This document shows positions 15,587 through 23,577 of a DNA stretch of 64,000 nt, piece after piece. This DNA comes from Ruminococcaceae bacterium AM07-15 (lineage in GTDB: Bacteria; Bacillota; Clostridia; Oscillospirales; Butyricicoccaceae). A model generated the notes under the pieces. That model was given only the letters and a program-made list of their open reading frames with translations, was not told the DNA's origin and did no database searches. Numbering within the stretch: the stretch's first letter is position 1; each line of letters starts with the position of its first letter. The position numbers were made by a program, and so were the translations under genes. The DNA is taken from contig QUDE01000004.1 in assembly GCA_003477405.1 (NCBI GenBank), positions 1 to 64,000 on the forward strand. The letters are read 5' to 3'.

Positions 15587-16963
15587 ATGATGATGGAAAA
15601 GATTCTGATGCAGCCGAAACAGGTGCGTTTTGGCAAAGTAGTGAAGTTTATTCTGCCCACCTATCTCACATCGCTGTTCAATACATTGTATACTATTGTG
15701 GATGGAATTTTCGTGTCGGCCTGTGTGGGAACCAATGCGCTGGCCGCCATCAATATTGTCTATCCCATTGTCAATATCCTGACGGGAATCGCCCTGGCTT
15801 TTGCCACAGGAGGCGGCGCTTTTGCGGCCATTTCTCTGGGAGCTGGGCAGAAGGAGAAGGCCGGGCGGCAGTTTTCCGTCTGCCTGGTGATGACATTGCT
15901 GGTCAGCGGATTGGCGGCCGGGGGAATGGCCCTGTGTTTGCCTCAGCTGCTGACTTTTTTAGGGGCCACGCCTCTGACAATGGCCGATTGCCGCGTTTAT
16001 GCAATGATCTGGCTGATCGGCGTCCCCGCTGTGGTGGGGAAAGAACTGTGTACTTATTTTATCCGTGCAGATGGCTCGCCGGGATATGGTTTTCTGGTGG
16101 CGGCTGCGGGAGGAATTGCCAATATTTTGCTGGATTATGTGTTGGTAGCCAAGTGGAACATGGGCGTGTTGGGAGCTGGCCTGGCCACTATTTTGGGATT
16201 GGTCCTTTCCTGTGGCTTGGGGATCTGGTATTTCTGCCGTCTGCGGCGGCAGCTGCGGCCGGTATGGAGGGGGATGGAAATCAAGGAAGGGGTGCGATGC
16301 GCCGTCAATGGAGCGTCGGAATGCGTCAGCCAGCTGGCGATTGCCATCACAACCGTGGTGTTTAACCGTACGGCCCTGGCGCTGACCGGAGAAGACGGTA
16401 TTGCGGCGGTCTCCATTATTATGTATTTGCAGTTTCTCTTTATTGGCCTGTATTTCGGATATTCCATGGGTATTGCACCGCTGCTCAGCCATGGATATGG
16501 ACAGGGCAACATCCAGGTGTGCAGAAAACTGGAGCGGTATAGCTATCGGTTCTTTGCTGCGGCCCCGCCGCTGCTGTATGGGCTGGCCTTCCTGTCTGCA
16601 CCCCTGGCGGTATCCTGTTTTGCACAGCGGGGAACTGGTGTTTGGACCCTGGCTCTGGAGGGAATGAGGCTGTATGGCCTGGGATATCTGGTGGCCGGCT
16701 TGAACATTTTCACAGCCATTCGTCTCACTTCATATGGAAAGGGGCATTTGTCGGCTGTGGTCACCCTGCTGCGGTCCTTTTTGCTGTTGATCATTTTCCT
16801 CCTTTGGCTGCCAAAAGTGTGGGGGATGGCAGGGCTCTGGCTGGCCATGCCTCTGGCCGAGATGATAACGATTGCGGCATCGGTGGGGCTGAATCAGAGT
16901 ACCACACGGAGCATTCACAAGGAAAATAGGAATGTTGTGCCGGGCGATCCGGTGACAGAATAA
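15587..16963 (+). CDS. MATE-family multidrug/Na+ antiporter
   Basis: 458 residues with about 12 membrane helices in two halves. The N-terminal signature (VVKFILPTYLTSLFNTLYTI, then VDGIFVSACVGTNALAAIN) is typical of MATE exporters of the DinF/NorM/MepA group, which expel cationic compounds using a Na+ or H+ gradient. AGGAGGTGATGAAAC precedes three consecutive ATG codons, and the first is used. It is expected to be driven by the adjacent MerR regulator. A repeated palindromic terminator closes the gene. The substrate cannot be deduced. Confidence 0.9.
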   Translation: MMMEKILMQPKQVRFGKVVKFILPTYLTSLFNTLYTIVDGIFVSACVGTNALAAINIVYPIVNILTGIALAFATGGGAFAAISLGAGQKEKAGRQFSVCLVMTLLVSGLAAGGMALCLPQLLTFLGATPLTMADCRVYAMIWLIGVPAVVGKELCTYFIRADGSPGYGFLVAAAGGIANILLDYVLVAKWNMGVLGAGLATILGLVLSCGLGIWYFCRLRRQLRPVWRGMEIKEGVRCAVNGASECVSQLAIAITTVVFNRTALALTGEDGIAAVSIIMYLQFLFIGLYFGYSMGIAPLLSHGYGQGNIQVCRKLERYSYRFFAAAPPLLYGLAFLSAPLAVSCFAQRGTGVWTLALEGMRLYGLGYLVAGLNIFTAIRLTSYGKGHLSAVVTLLRSFLLLIIFLLWLPKVWGMAGLWLAMPLAEMITIAASVGLNQSTTRSIHKENRNVVPGDPVTE

Positions 16964-16964
16964 A

Positions 16965-17005
16965 CAGAATAAAAAAAGTGGCCAATGGCCACTTTTTTTA
17001 TTCTG
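16965..17005. terminator. Bidirectional terminator, copy 2 of a repeated palindrome
   Basis: CAGAAT plus an A tract, GTGGCCA-A-TGGCCAC, a T tract and ATTCTG form a perfect 41-bp palindrome. The 27-bp core is identical to the one at 14681-14707. It lies between the convergent MATE and acetyltransferase genes. Confidence 0.9.
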
Positions 17006-17024
17006 TCAAATTGGGAGCGGGGAG

Positions 17025-17555
17025 TTATTTCCCCTGATAGGCTGAACGCCACAGGAAGTAGGAGGGGTGATACAGGCCGGTGGGGGAATAGAATTCGTCA
17101 TGGTCATACACAAACCCCAGACGAAGGAGCAGCGCCCGGGAAGCGGTGTTTTTGGGATGGTGACCGGCGAACACGGCCTGGCATCCCAACTGGGAAAAAG
17201 CCCGGTCGATGGTGCGGCGGGCCGCCTCCTGGGCATAGCCTGCGTGCCAGTAATCGGGCAGCAGATGGACACCCAGCTCGAAGATGTCCGCTCCCATGCC
17301 ATAGGGACGCAGACCGCACACGCCGATAAAGGCCCCACCTTCCCGGAGAAACACCGGGTGATACTGAAGGCCGCAGCGCTGGTATTGTTCGATTTCCTTT
17401 TTCAGACGCTCATCGATCTGCTCCGGGGTCATGACCCCATCGGTTGTGAGAAAATGGGTGACCTGAGGATTTCCCCACAGGGTGTGGGCCAGCTGGGGGT
17501 CCTGCTGATCCCATAGGGAAAACTCCAAACGGGGAGAAGCATACAAAACATCCAT
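17025..17555 (-). CDS. GNAT acetyltransferase (RimJ/RimL-like)
   Basis: 176 residues. The acetyltransf_3-type pattern includes RLEFSLWDQQD at the N-terminus, AFIGVCGLRPYGMGADIFEL, the strand/acetyl-CoA loop YWHAGYAQEAARR and HHPKNTASRALLLRLGFVYD, where GY(A)xEA and NxASxxLLxxLGF are the cofactor-binding and helix motifs. It probably acetylates a small molecule or a protein N-terminus. It lies 50 bp downstream of the LtaS-like gene on the same strand, so read-through is possible. Confidence 0.85.
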   Translation of the reverse strand: MDVLYASPRLEFSLWDQQDPQLAHTLWGNPQVTHFLTTDGVMTPEQIDERLKKEIEQYQRCGLQYHPVFLREGGAFIGVCGLRPYGMGADIFELGVHLLPDYWHAGYAQEAARRTIDRAFSQLGCQAVFAGHHPKNTASRALLLRLGFVYDHDEFYSPTGLYHPSYFLWRSAYQGK

Positions 17556-17605
17556 AAAACAAAACCCATCTCCCTGAAAAGGGAGCCTTTCTGTTATTTT
17601 ATTAT

Positions 17606-19459
17606 TTATTGTATTTGAGAAGAATAGTGCTCGCCCATGGCCCGGTCATAGGAGAGAATATCCAAAGCATCCCGACACCGCCGCACATCCTTTTTCTCGC
17701 CCTCTTCCTGGGTGATCAGCAGAGAATACACCGGCAGGTGACGGAAGGCATCGTCCAGGAAGGACAGATAGGAATCCTTGGGCATGCCCAGGGCCGTAAG
17801 GTAGACATCCATCAGATAGCAGGCGCTGAACGGACGGTCGGTGCGCCGTGTGTCGCTGCCGTCGATGGAGGTGAGGGGCGCCTGATAATTGGTGTAGATG
17901 GCATAGTCGGTGGTCAGATTGGAAAGGTCCTCATACAGCGTATCGGTCTCGATGCCGTTGAGCTTTTTATATCCTTCCAGCAAAGGCTGGTGGTCGCCGA
18001 AGAACAACAGGGCGGTGGGCTTTTCCCGGCTGTCGATATAGTCCAGAAGCTGGCCCAGGGCCTGGTCGGTATCCCGGATGCCCACGGCATAGGCCCGCAG
18101 CCCATCCAGCTCTCCTTCGCTGAGCACGCCCTCCGGCGCATCAATGAGCCAGGGATCGTTTTCTTCCATGGTCACATAGGGAGAGTGGTTCTGCATGGAA
18201 GTGGCCCAGATAAACTGGGGATCATCGGTTTCTTCTTCCAGAAGGGCGATGAGCTGCTGGGTCAGGGTAGCATCACTGATGTGGATATCCCGGGAATATT
18301 CCTCCACCGGCACCGTCAGGTCCTCCTGGAACAGCATCCGGTCAAATCCCATGGCGGCAAAGGCGTTGGCCCGGTTGTAAAACGAGCCTTTGAAGGGGTG
18401 CACATAGGTGCAGTCATATCCTTCGTTCCCGAAATACTCCCGGAAGGAGGGAAGGGTATCCCAGGAAGAGATACCGGCATAGGGGGAGCGAGTGCCCTGC
18501 AAAGCGGCGTTGGATGTGCCGCTGAGCACCTCAAACTCGGAAGAGGCCGTGCCGCCGCCGAAGGCGGGCACCACCACCCGGCCGTAGCACCCCTGGGACT
18601 GCATCCGCCGGAAGTTCTGGTAAAGGGAGTCGTCTACCTCCAGGCCATCCACCCGGCGCAGATCGAAATAGGATTCGCTCATCACCACCAGGATATCGGG
18701 GCGCACACCGGTGCCGGCCTGGGGCTCATAGGCAGAGAGCAGGCGCTGTACATTGTCCTCTGTGGCCCGCTCGTCGGTGAATTCGTCGTAATAGACCGAG
18801 CCGATTAGGCAGTCGATGGAAGTGAGACGAGGCGCGTTGGTGCGGGAAGAGGGCACCACACTGTAGGCTTGCAGCTGGGGATCAAAGATCTGATAGGCCA
18901 GGCTGTTTGTGGAAAAAGTGAGCAGGCACCACATGGCCAAGGCGCCGCAGATGACCCGGCGGCCATGGAAATGCACCGCGTCTCCCACCCGCAGCACCCG
19001 GAGAAAGTGGATATACAGGCACAGAAGGGGGAATGTGACCAACAGAAGGGGACTGAAGAACATCCCATTTCCCGCAGCGCCCTGGGGCGTCCAAAGGTCA
19101 TGCAGGCTGAAGACCATGATGATATCGTCCATGGAGATGCGGGTGCCCAGGGCGTAATATTTATAGTAGTCCACCATGGAGATCACATAAAGAGGCACGG
19201 ACAGCATCAAAGCGGCCAGCCACGGACGGCGGGTCAGAATGGTCAACAGCACATAGCCTATGAAAATCAGCAGCAGCGCCAGCAGAAAGCGAAGCACCCC
19301 TGGCAGATCAAAGGAAAAGCGGGGTGTGCGCGGGGCCAGCGATGGGGAGGGAGTCAGGTTGCAATAGAGCACCAGATTCAAAAAAAGGGGAAAAAGATAG
19401 AAGCAGACCCGGCGCATATTCTGGGAGGCCAGGTGCGTTAATTTCTGGCGCAGTTTCAT
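17606..19459 (-). CDS. LtaS-family membrane sulfatase (glycerolphosphotransferase-like)
   Basis: 617 residues. About five membrane helices occupy residues 15-200, and an extracellular alkaline-phosphatase/sulfatase-fold domain follows from about 255. Conserved pieces: DILVVMSESYFD (metal Glu), GGGTASSEFEVLSG with the putative catalytic Thr near residue 305, the HPF..FYNR region, and LLFFGDHQP near 486 (metal Asp/His). Such enzymes build or modify lipoteichoic acid or decorate glycans with phosphoglycerol. The start at 19459 follows GGAAAGGAG. The much longer upstream extension has no signal-like content. A second LtaS-type gene lies 1 kb away on the other strand. Confidence 0.88.
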   Translation of the reverse strand: MKLRQKLTHLASQNMRRVCFYLFPLFLNLVLYCNLTPSPSLAPRTPRFSFDLPGVLRFLLALLLIFIGYVLLTILTRRPWLAALMLSVPLYVISMVDYYKYYALGTRISMDDIIMVFSLHDLWTPQGAAGNGMFFSPLLLVTFPLLCLYIHFLRVLRVGDAVHFHGRRVICGALAMWCLLTFSTNSLAYQIFDPQLQAYSVVPSSRTNAPRLTSIDCLIGSVYYDEFTDERATEDNVQRLLSAYEPQAGTGVRPDILVVMSESYFDLRRVDGLEVDDSLYQNFRRMQSQGCYGRVVVPAFGGGTASSEFEVLSGTSNAALQGTRSPYAGISSWDTLPSFREYFGNEGYDCTYVHPFKGSFYNRANAFAAMGFDRMLFQEDLTVPVEEYSRDIHISDATLTQQLIALLEEETDDPQFIWATSMQNHSPYVTMEENDPWLIDAPEGVLSEGELDGLRAYAVGIRDTDQALGQLLDYIDSREKPTALLFFGDHQPLLEGYKKLNGIETDTLYEDLSNLTTDYAIYTNYQAPLTSIDGSDTRRTDRPFSACYLMDVYLTALGMPKDSYLSFLDDAFRHLPVYSLLITQEEGEKKDVRRCRDALDILSYDRAMGEHYSSQIQ

Positions 19460-19567
19460 GCCCAACACTCCTTTCCGTGGGAGAGACTGTACTAATAACA
19501 ATAATACAGCTTGGGAAGGGGGAATGCAAGGACAAATCCCCAACGAAATTCTGAATATTCTATGAAG

Positions 19568-19596
19568 ATTATAGAAAGTTTTGTGAAAAAAGGCAA
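19568..19596 (-). promoter_or_regulatory. Promoter of the LtaS-like gene
   Basis: On the minus strand TTGCCT (19596-19591), 17 bp, then consensus TATAAT (19573-19568), about 110 bp before the start codon. For the plus-strand DUF2461 gene only a weak match (TTGACA at 19626) is visible. Confidence 0.65.
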
Positions 19597-19689
19597 GAAG
19601 GAACTGTTTTGACTGTGTCTTTTTCTTGACAAATTCCGGGGGAAGGGGGAAAATAAAAATCACAGTATGTTGTCGAAGGAGGAAAAAGA

Positions 19690-20430
19690 GTGGCTTTTTC
19701 CAAGGAAGCGCTGGATTTTTTGATGGAAAACAAGCTGCGGGACAGCAAAGAATGGTTCCGGGAGCATCGGAAGGACTACGACCGGCTGGTGCTTTCGCCT
19801 ATGCGTCAGCTGGTTCTGGAGCTGCAGCCCGGGGTCTGGAAGCTGGACGACAGTCTGATCGCCGAGCCCAAAGTGGGCCGTTCCATCTCCCGAATCTATC
19901 GGGATACTCGCTTTACAAAGGATAAATCCACTTTCCGGGATGTGTGCTGGTGCGTTTTCCTGCGGGAAAAGAAGCTCTATCAGGGGCCGCCGGCTTTTTA
20001 TTTTGAGTTTTCCCCCCGCTTTGTCCGCTGGGGCTGCGGTTATTACCGGGCCAGCCCACGGGATATGGACACTTTGCGGGGGCTGATTTTGCGTCAGGAC
20101 CCGGATTTTTATAAGGCCGACAAAGCTGTGGGGAAGAATGGCTATTTCCTTTTGGAAGGGGATCGGTACAAGCGGAGCAAATTCCCCCAGGCCCAGGGCC
20201 GGGAAAAGCTGTGGCTGGATCAGAAGAATGTGGCGGTGGCCCATACCTGCTCGCCGGAGGAGGCGGAGATCCTCTTTTCGCCCCAGCTGGCGCAGAAGCT
20301 GGAAAAGGATTTTAAAAAGCTGCAGCCGGTGTATGACTTTTTCCGCAAAGTGCAGACCCTCTCGTTTGAGCAGACCCAGCAGGAGGATACTCCTTTGCCC
20401 AAAGCGCCCCGGCAGCAATTCGATTGGTAA
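19690..20430 (+). CDS. DUF2461/TIGR02453-family protein
   Basis: 246 residues, cytosolic, of unknown biochemical function. Family hallmarks: an N-terminal FxxxxLDFLxxNKxRDSKEWF-like stretch (residues 3-23), ISRIYRDTRFTKDKSTFRD and YYRASPRDMDTLRGLI. The GTG start follows AAGGAGGAAAAAGA. An LtaS-like gene follows 32 bp later, so the two are probably co-transcribed. DUF2461 proteins occur widely in bacteria without an assigned reaction. Confidence 0.8.
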   Translation: MAFSKEALDFLMENKLRDSKEWFREHRKDYDRLVLSPMRQLVLELQPGVWKLDDSLIAEPKVGRSISRIYRDTRFTKDKSTFRDVCWCVFLREKKLYQGPPAFYFEFSPRFVRWGCGYYRASPRDMDTLRGLILRQDPDFYKADKAVGKNGYFLLEGDRYKRSKFPQAQGREKLWLDQKNVAVAHTCSPEEAEILFSPQLAQKLEKDFKKLQPVYDFFRKVQTLSFEQTQQEDTPLPKAPRQQFDW

Positions 20431-20462
20431 CAAAGAAGAGAAAGGAAGGGATCGTTTCCCTC

Positions 20463-22391
20463 ATGAAATTATTCAGCATTGTATCCACGGCCCGGCAAAG
20501 GGGAGAAGATGCTTCCGCCGGCTGGAAACAGTGGTTCGTTTTTCAGAAAAAGCCATTGGAAAGCTGGAGCACCTGGAAAAAGGTGCTTTTTTGGGTGTAT
20601 ACCGGCCTGCTTTACGGGGCGGCCACCTTTGGAGTGGCCGTGATCAGCCTGGCCTTTGCCGCCTCGGAATACGGCGGGGAGATGTTTGAGAGCTATTTTG
20701 AATTTCCTCTTCTCATCTTCCTCAATGCACTTCCGGTGCTTTTGCTGGGGGCGCTGCTGTATTTTCTTCTGGGACGGGCCTGGCTGGCCTTTTTGCTTCA
20801 GAGCATTGTCATTTTAGGCGGCACCTTTGTCAACTGGTTCAAGCTGAGTCTGCGCAATGACCCATTGCTGTTTGCCGATGTGCTTTTGGTGCGGGAAGCC
20901 CAGAACATGGCGGGACAGTATGAAATCATTCCCACTGCCGGGATGTGGCTCTCTGTGGCCGGCGTGCTGGCGGTGACGGTGCTGTTTTTCTTTTTCCTGC
21001 GGGGCAAGCCCCATCCCCTGGTGCGTACAGGCGGCGCCCTGGCTGTGCTCATCATCGCGTTCCTGGTCAGCGGCAAATATGCCGACGACAATCTGTACAG
21101 CTACGATGCAGCCACCGACAACTCGGAACTCATCAGCCCCTGGTCGGATACCCAGGTCTATATTTCCAGAGGCTTTGTCTATCCCTTCCTGCACAGCATC
21201 ACCGACGCCATTGACCGGCCGCCGGAGGGCTATGATGAGGATACCGCCGCAGCCATCATGGAAGACTATGAGGATGCCCACATCCCCGAGGACAAAAAGG
21301 TCAATGTGATCTCCATCATGCTGGAGGCCTACAACGATTTCAGCAAGTTTGAAGAAGTGAACCTGGCCTATGATGCCTACGAGGAATACCACAAGCTGGA
21401 GGAAGAAGGCATTTCCGGCAATCTGGTGACCAACATCTTCGCAGGGGGCACGGTGGACACCGAGCGGTGCTTCCTCACCGGTTACTCCCAGCTGAGCAAT
21501 TTCCGCACCGACACCAATGCCTACCCCTGGTATTTCCGGGACGAAGGCTACACGGTGGAGGGCAGCCATCCTTGTTTTGAGTGGTTCTATAACCGGGAAA
21601 ACATCAACCAGTACCTGGGGTTTGAAAACTACTACTTTGTGGAAAATTATTATGAGCAGTTCACCGGCGGGGAAGTGGCCTTGGACGAAGTGCTCTTCCC
21701 GGAGATCATCAATTTCTACGAAGAAAACAAGGAAACCGGCAAACCCTATTTTTCCTTTAATGTGAGTTACCAGGGCCACGGCCCCTATGACAGCGAGCAG
21801 TATTGGTGGAGCCCCAAAGACACCTTTATTGATAACAGCGACGGCAAGCTCACCGACAGCCAGCAGTGTATTCTGGAAAACTACCTGGGCTCCATCTGGA
21901 ACACCAATCAGAATCTGGCGGCCTTCTTCGATTATTTCCGGGAGGAAGAAGAGCCGGTGGTCATTGTGCTCTTTGGGGATCACAATCCCTGGATGGGAGA
22001 CGACGGAGAGATCTATGACGCCTTGGACATCAATATGGATCTGTCCACCCAGGAGGGATTTTTGAATTACTATTCCACCCGGTATCTTATCTGGGCCAAT
22101 GACGCAGCCAAGGAAGTGCTGGACAATGATTTTTCCGGGGAAGGCCCGGACATCGGCCCCTATTTCCTGATGAATCTGCTCTTTGAGGAATGCGGCTGGG
22201 AAGGCCCCGCCTTTATGCAGATGACCGATGAAGTGATGGAAAGCGTTCAGGTGGTCCATTCCAGCGGCCGGTATATGAAGGACGGCCAGGTGGAAGAGCA
22301 GCTGGAGCTGGAGGATCGGGATCTGGTGACAGACTATCGGAATGCCCAATATTATTGGCGCAAACATTTCTATAAAAAAGAAGAGGATTAG
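20463..22391 (+). CDS. LtaS-family membrane sulfatase, second paralogue
   Basis: 642 residues. Several membrane helices lie between about 40 and 210. The extracellular sulfatase-fold domain carries VNVISIMLEAYNDFS (metal Glu), GGTVDTERCFLTGYSQL with a catalytic-type Thr near 329, a Cys/Phe-rich acceptor region and VIVLFGDHNPWMGDD near 503. It lacks close similarity to the neighbouring paralogue outside these motifs and is closer to the family of large LtaS-like proteins often seen in Clostridia. ATG at 20463 is chosen for its upstream GGAAGGGA. An in-frame GTG at 20424 overlaps the previous stop and is an alternative. It may act on teichoic-acid-like polymers. Confidence 0.85.
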   Translation: MKLFSIVSTARQRGEDASAGWKQWFVFQKKPLESWSTWKKVLFWVYTGLLYGAATFGVAVISLAFAASEYGGEMFESYFEFPLLIFLNALPVLLLGALLYFLLGRAWLAFLLQSIVILGGTFVNWFKLSLRNDPLLFADVLLVREAQNMAGQYEIIPTAGMWLSVAGVLAVTVLFFFFLRGKPHPLVRTGGALAVLIIAFLVSGKYADDNLYSYDAATDNSELISPWSDTQVYISRGFVYPFLHSITDAIDRPPEGYDEDTAAAIMEDYEDAHIPEDKKVNVISIMLEAYNDFSKFEEVNLAYDAYEEYHKLEEEGISGNLVTNIFAGGTVDTERCFLTGYSQLSNFRTDTNAYPWYFRDEGYTVEGSHPCFEWFYNRENINQYLGFENYYFVENYYEQFTGGEVALDEVLFPEIINFYEENKETGKPYFSFNVSYQGHGPYDSEQYWWSPKDTFIDNSDGKLTDSQQCILENYLGSIWNTNQNLAAFFDYFREEEEPVVIVLFGDHNPWMGDDGEIYDALDINMDLSTQEGFLNYYSTRYLIWANDAAKEVLDNDFSGEGPDIGPYFLMNLLFEECGWEGPAFMQMTDEVMESVQVVHSSGRYMKDGQVEEQLELEDRDLVTDYRNAQYYWRKHFYKKEED

Positions 22392-22409
22392 GAAAAGGAG
22401 AGAGGAAAG

Positions 22410-23447
22410 ATGATCCGTTTCAACTGTGACTATTCCGAAGGGGCCCATCCCCGGGTGATGGAACACCTGATGGAGACCAACATGGAACAGACGGCAGGGT
22501 ATGGGGAAGATCCCCATTGCCAGCGGGCCGCCCAGCTTATCCGGGGAAAATGTGGCCGGGAGGATGTGGATGTGCACTTTCTGGTGGGGGGAACCCAGAC
22601 CAATCTGACGGTGATCTCCGCGGCCCTGCGGCCCCATCAGGGTGTGATCGCCGCCGAGACCGGCCATGTGAATGTGCATGAAAGCGGCGCCATCGAGGCC
22701 ACCGGCCACAAGGTGCTGGCCATTCCCGGCTGCAAAGAGGGCAAACTGACCGCCGATCAGGTGCGCAAGCTGGTGGAGGATCATTATAACGACGAGACCC
22801 AGGAGCATATGGTGCAGCCCAAGATGGTGTACATCTCCCATCCCACCGAGTTGGGTACGCTGTATACCAAGGCCGAGCTGGAAGCCATCAGCGCCGTGTG
22901 CCGGGAAAAGAACCTGTTCCTCTATGTAGATGGAGCAAGACTGGGCTATGGCATCACCGCGCCTGGCACCGATGTGACCATGGCCGATCTGGCCCGTCTG
23001 TGCGATGCCTTTTATATCGGCGGCACCAAGGTAGGGGCGCTCTTCGGGGAGGCCCTGGTGATTGCTGCTCCGGCCCTCAAGGAGGATTTCCGCTATTTCA
23101 TCAAGCAGAAGGGCGGCCTTCTGGCCAAGGGACGGCTGCTGGGCGTCCAGTTTGAGACCATGATGGAAGACGGGCTGTATGAGGAGATGGGAAAGCATGC
23201 CAATGAGGCCGCCGCCATCATTCGCAAGGCTTTTGCAGACAAGGGCTTCCCCTTCTTCTGCGACTCTCCTACAAACCAGCAATTCCCCATTTTGCCCGAG
23301 AATGTGATGAAAAAACTCAGCGAAAAATATGCCTTTGCCGATTTCGGAAAGGTGGACGAAAACCACCATGCCGTGCGTTTCTGCACCAGCTGGGCCACGC
23401 CCCTGGAGCACGCCCAGGCGCTGGCCGCCGATGTGGCAGCCCTGTAA
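22410..23447 (+). CDS. Low-specificity threonine aldolase / beta-eliminating lyase
   Basis: 345 residues, PLP fold type I. Visible motifs: NCDYSEGAHPRVMEHL, TAGYGEDPHC, FLVGGTQTNL (phosphate-binding loop), HVNVHESGAIE, the PLP-pyridine Asp D174 and R177 in YVDGARLGYG, and the Schiff-base Lys K207 in FYIGGTKVGALFGE. It should cleave L-threonine/allo-threonine to glycine and acetaldehyde or act on a related beta-hydroxy amino acid. AAAAGGAGAG precedes the ATG 18 bp after the LtaS-like gene, so it shares that transcript. Substrate preference is not deducible. Confidence 0.88.
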   Translation: MIRFNCDYSEGAHPRVMEHLMETNMEQTAGYGEDPHCQRAAQLIRGKCGREDVDVHFLVGGTQTNLTVISAALRPHQGVIAAETGHVNVHESGAIEATGHKVLAIPGCKEGKLTADQVRKLVEDHYNDETQEHMVQPKMVYISHPTELGTLYTKAELEAISAVCREKNLFLYVDGARLGYGITAPGTDVTMADLARLCDAFYIGGTKVGALFGEALVIAAPALKEDFRYFIKQKGGLLAKGRLLGVQFETMMEDGLYEEMGKHANEAAAIIRKAFADKGFPFFCDSPTNQQFPILPENVMKKLSEKYAFADFGKVDENHHAVRFCTSWATPLEHAQALAADVAAL

Positions 23448-23485
23448 GCAGGCAGAAGATACCACTAAAAACCGGGGACTGGTTG

Positions 23486-23494
23486 TGTTATAAT
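23486..23494 (+). promoter_or_regulatory. Extended -10 promoter
   Basis: TGTTATAAT is a perfect extended -10 with no good -35 at the expected distance. It lies 84 bp before the lipoprotein start codon. Confidence 0.6.
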
Positions 23495-23515
23495 GGCTTT
23501 GGTCGGCCATAACGC

Positions 23516-23539
23516 AGCCGGTCTCCGGCTTTTTGCCGG
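23516..23539 (+). terminator. Overlapping alternative hairpins (possible attenuator)
   Basis: AGCCGG-TCT-CCGGCT followed by TTTT (23516-23534) looks like a terminator. The same CCGGC (23525-23529) can instead pair with GCCGG (23535-23539), destroying it. The element sits between promoter and gene, the layout of transcription attenuation. Confidence 0.45.
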
Positions 23540-23577
23540 AAAACAGAGAAAAAACAACATAGGATGGGAGAAAGAAT

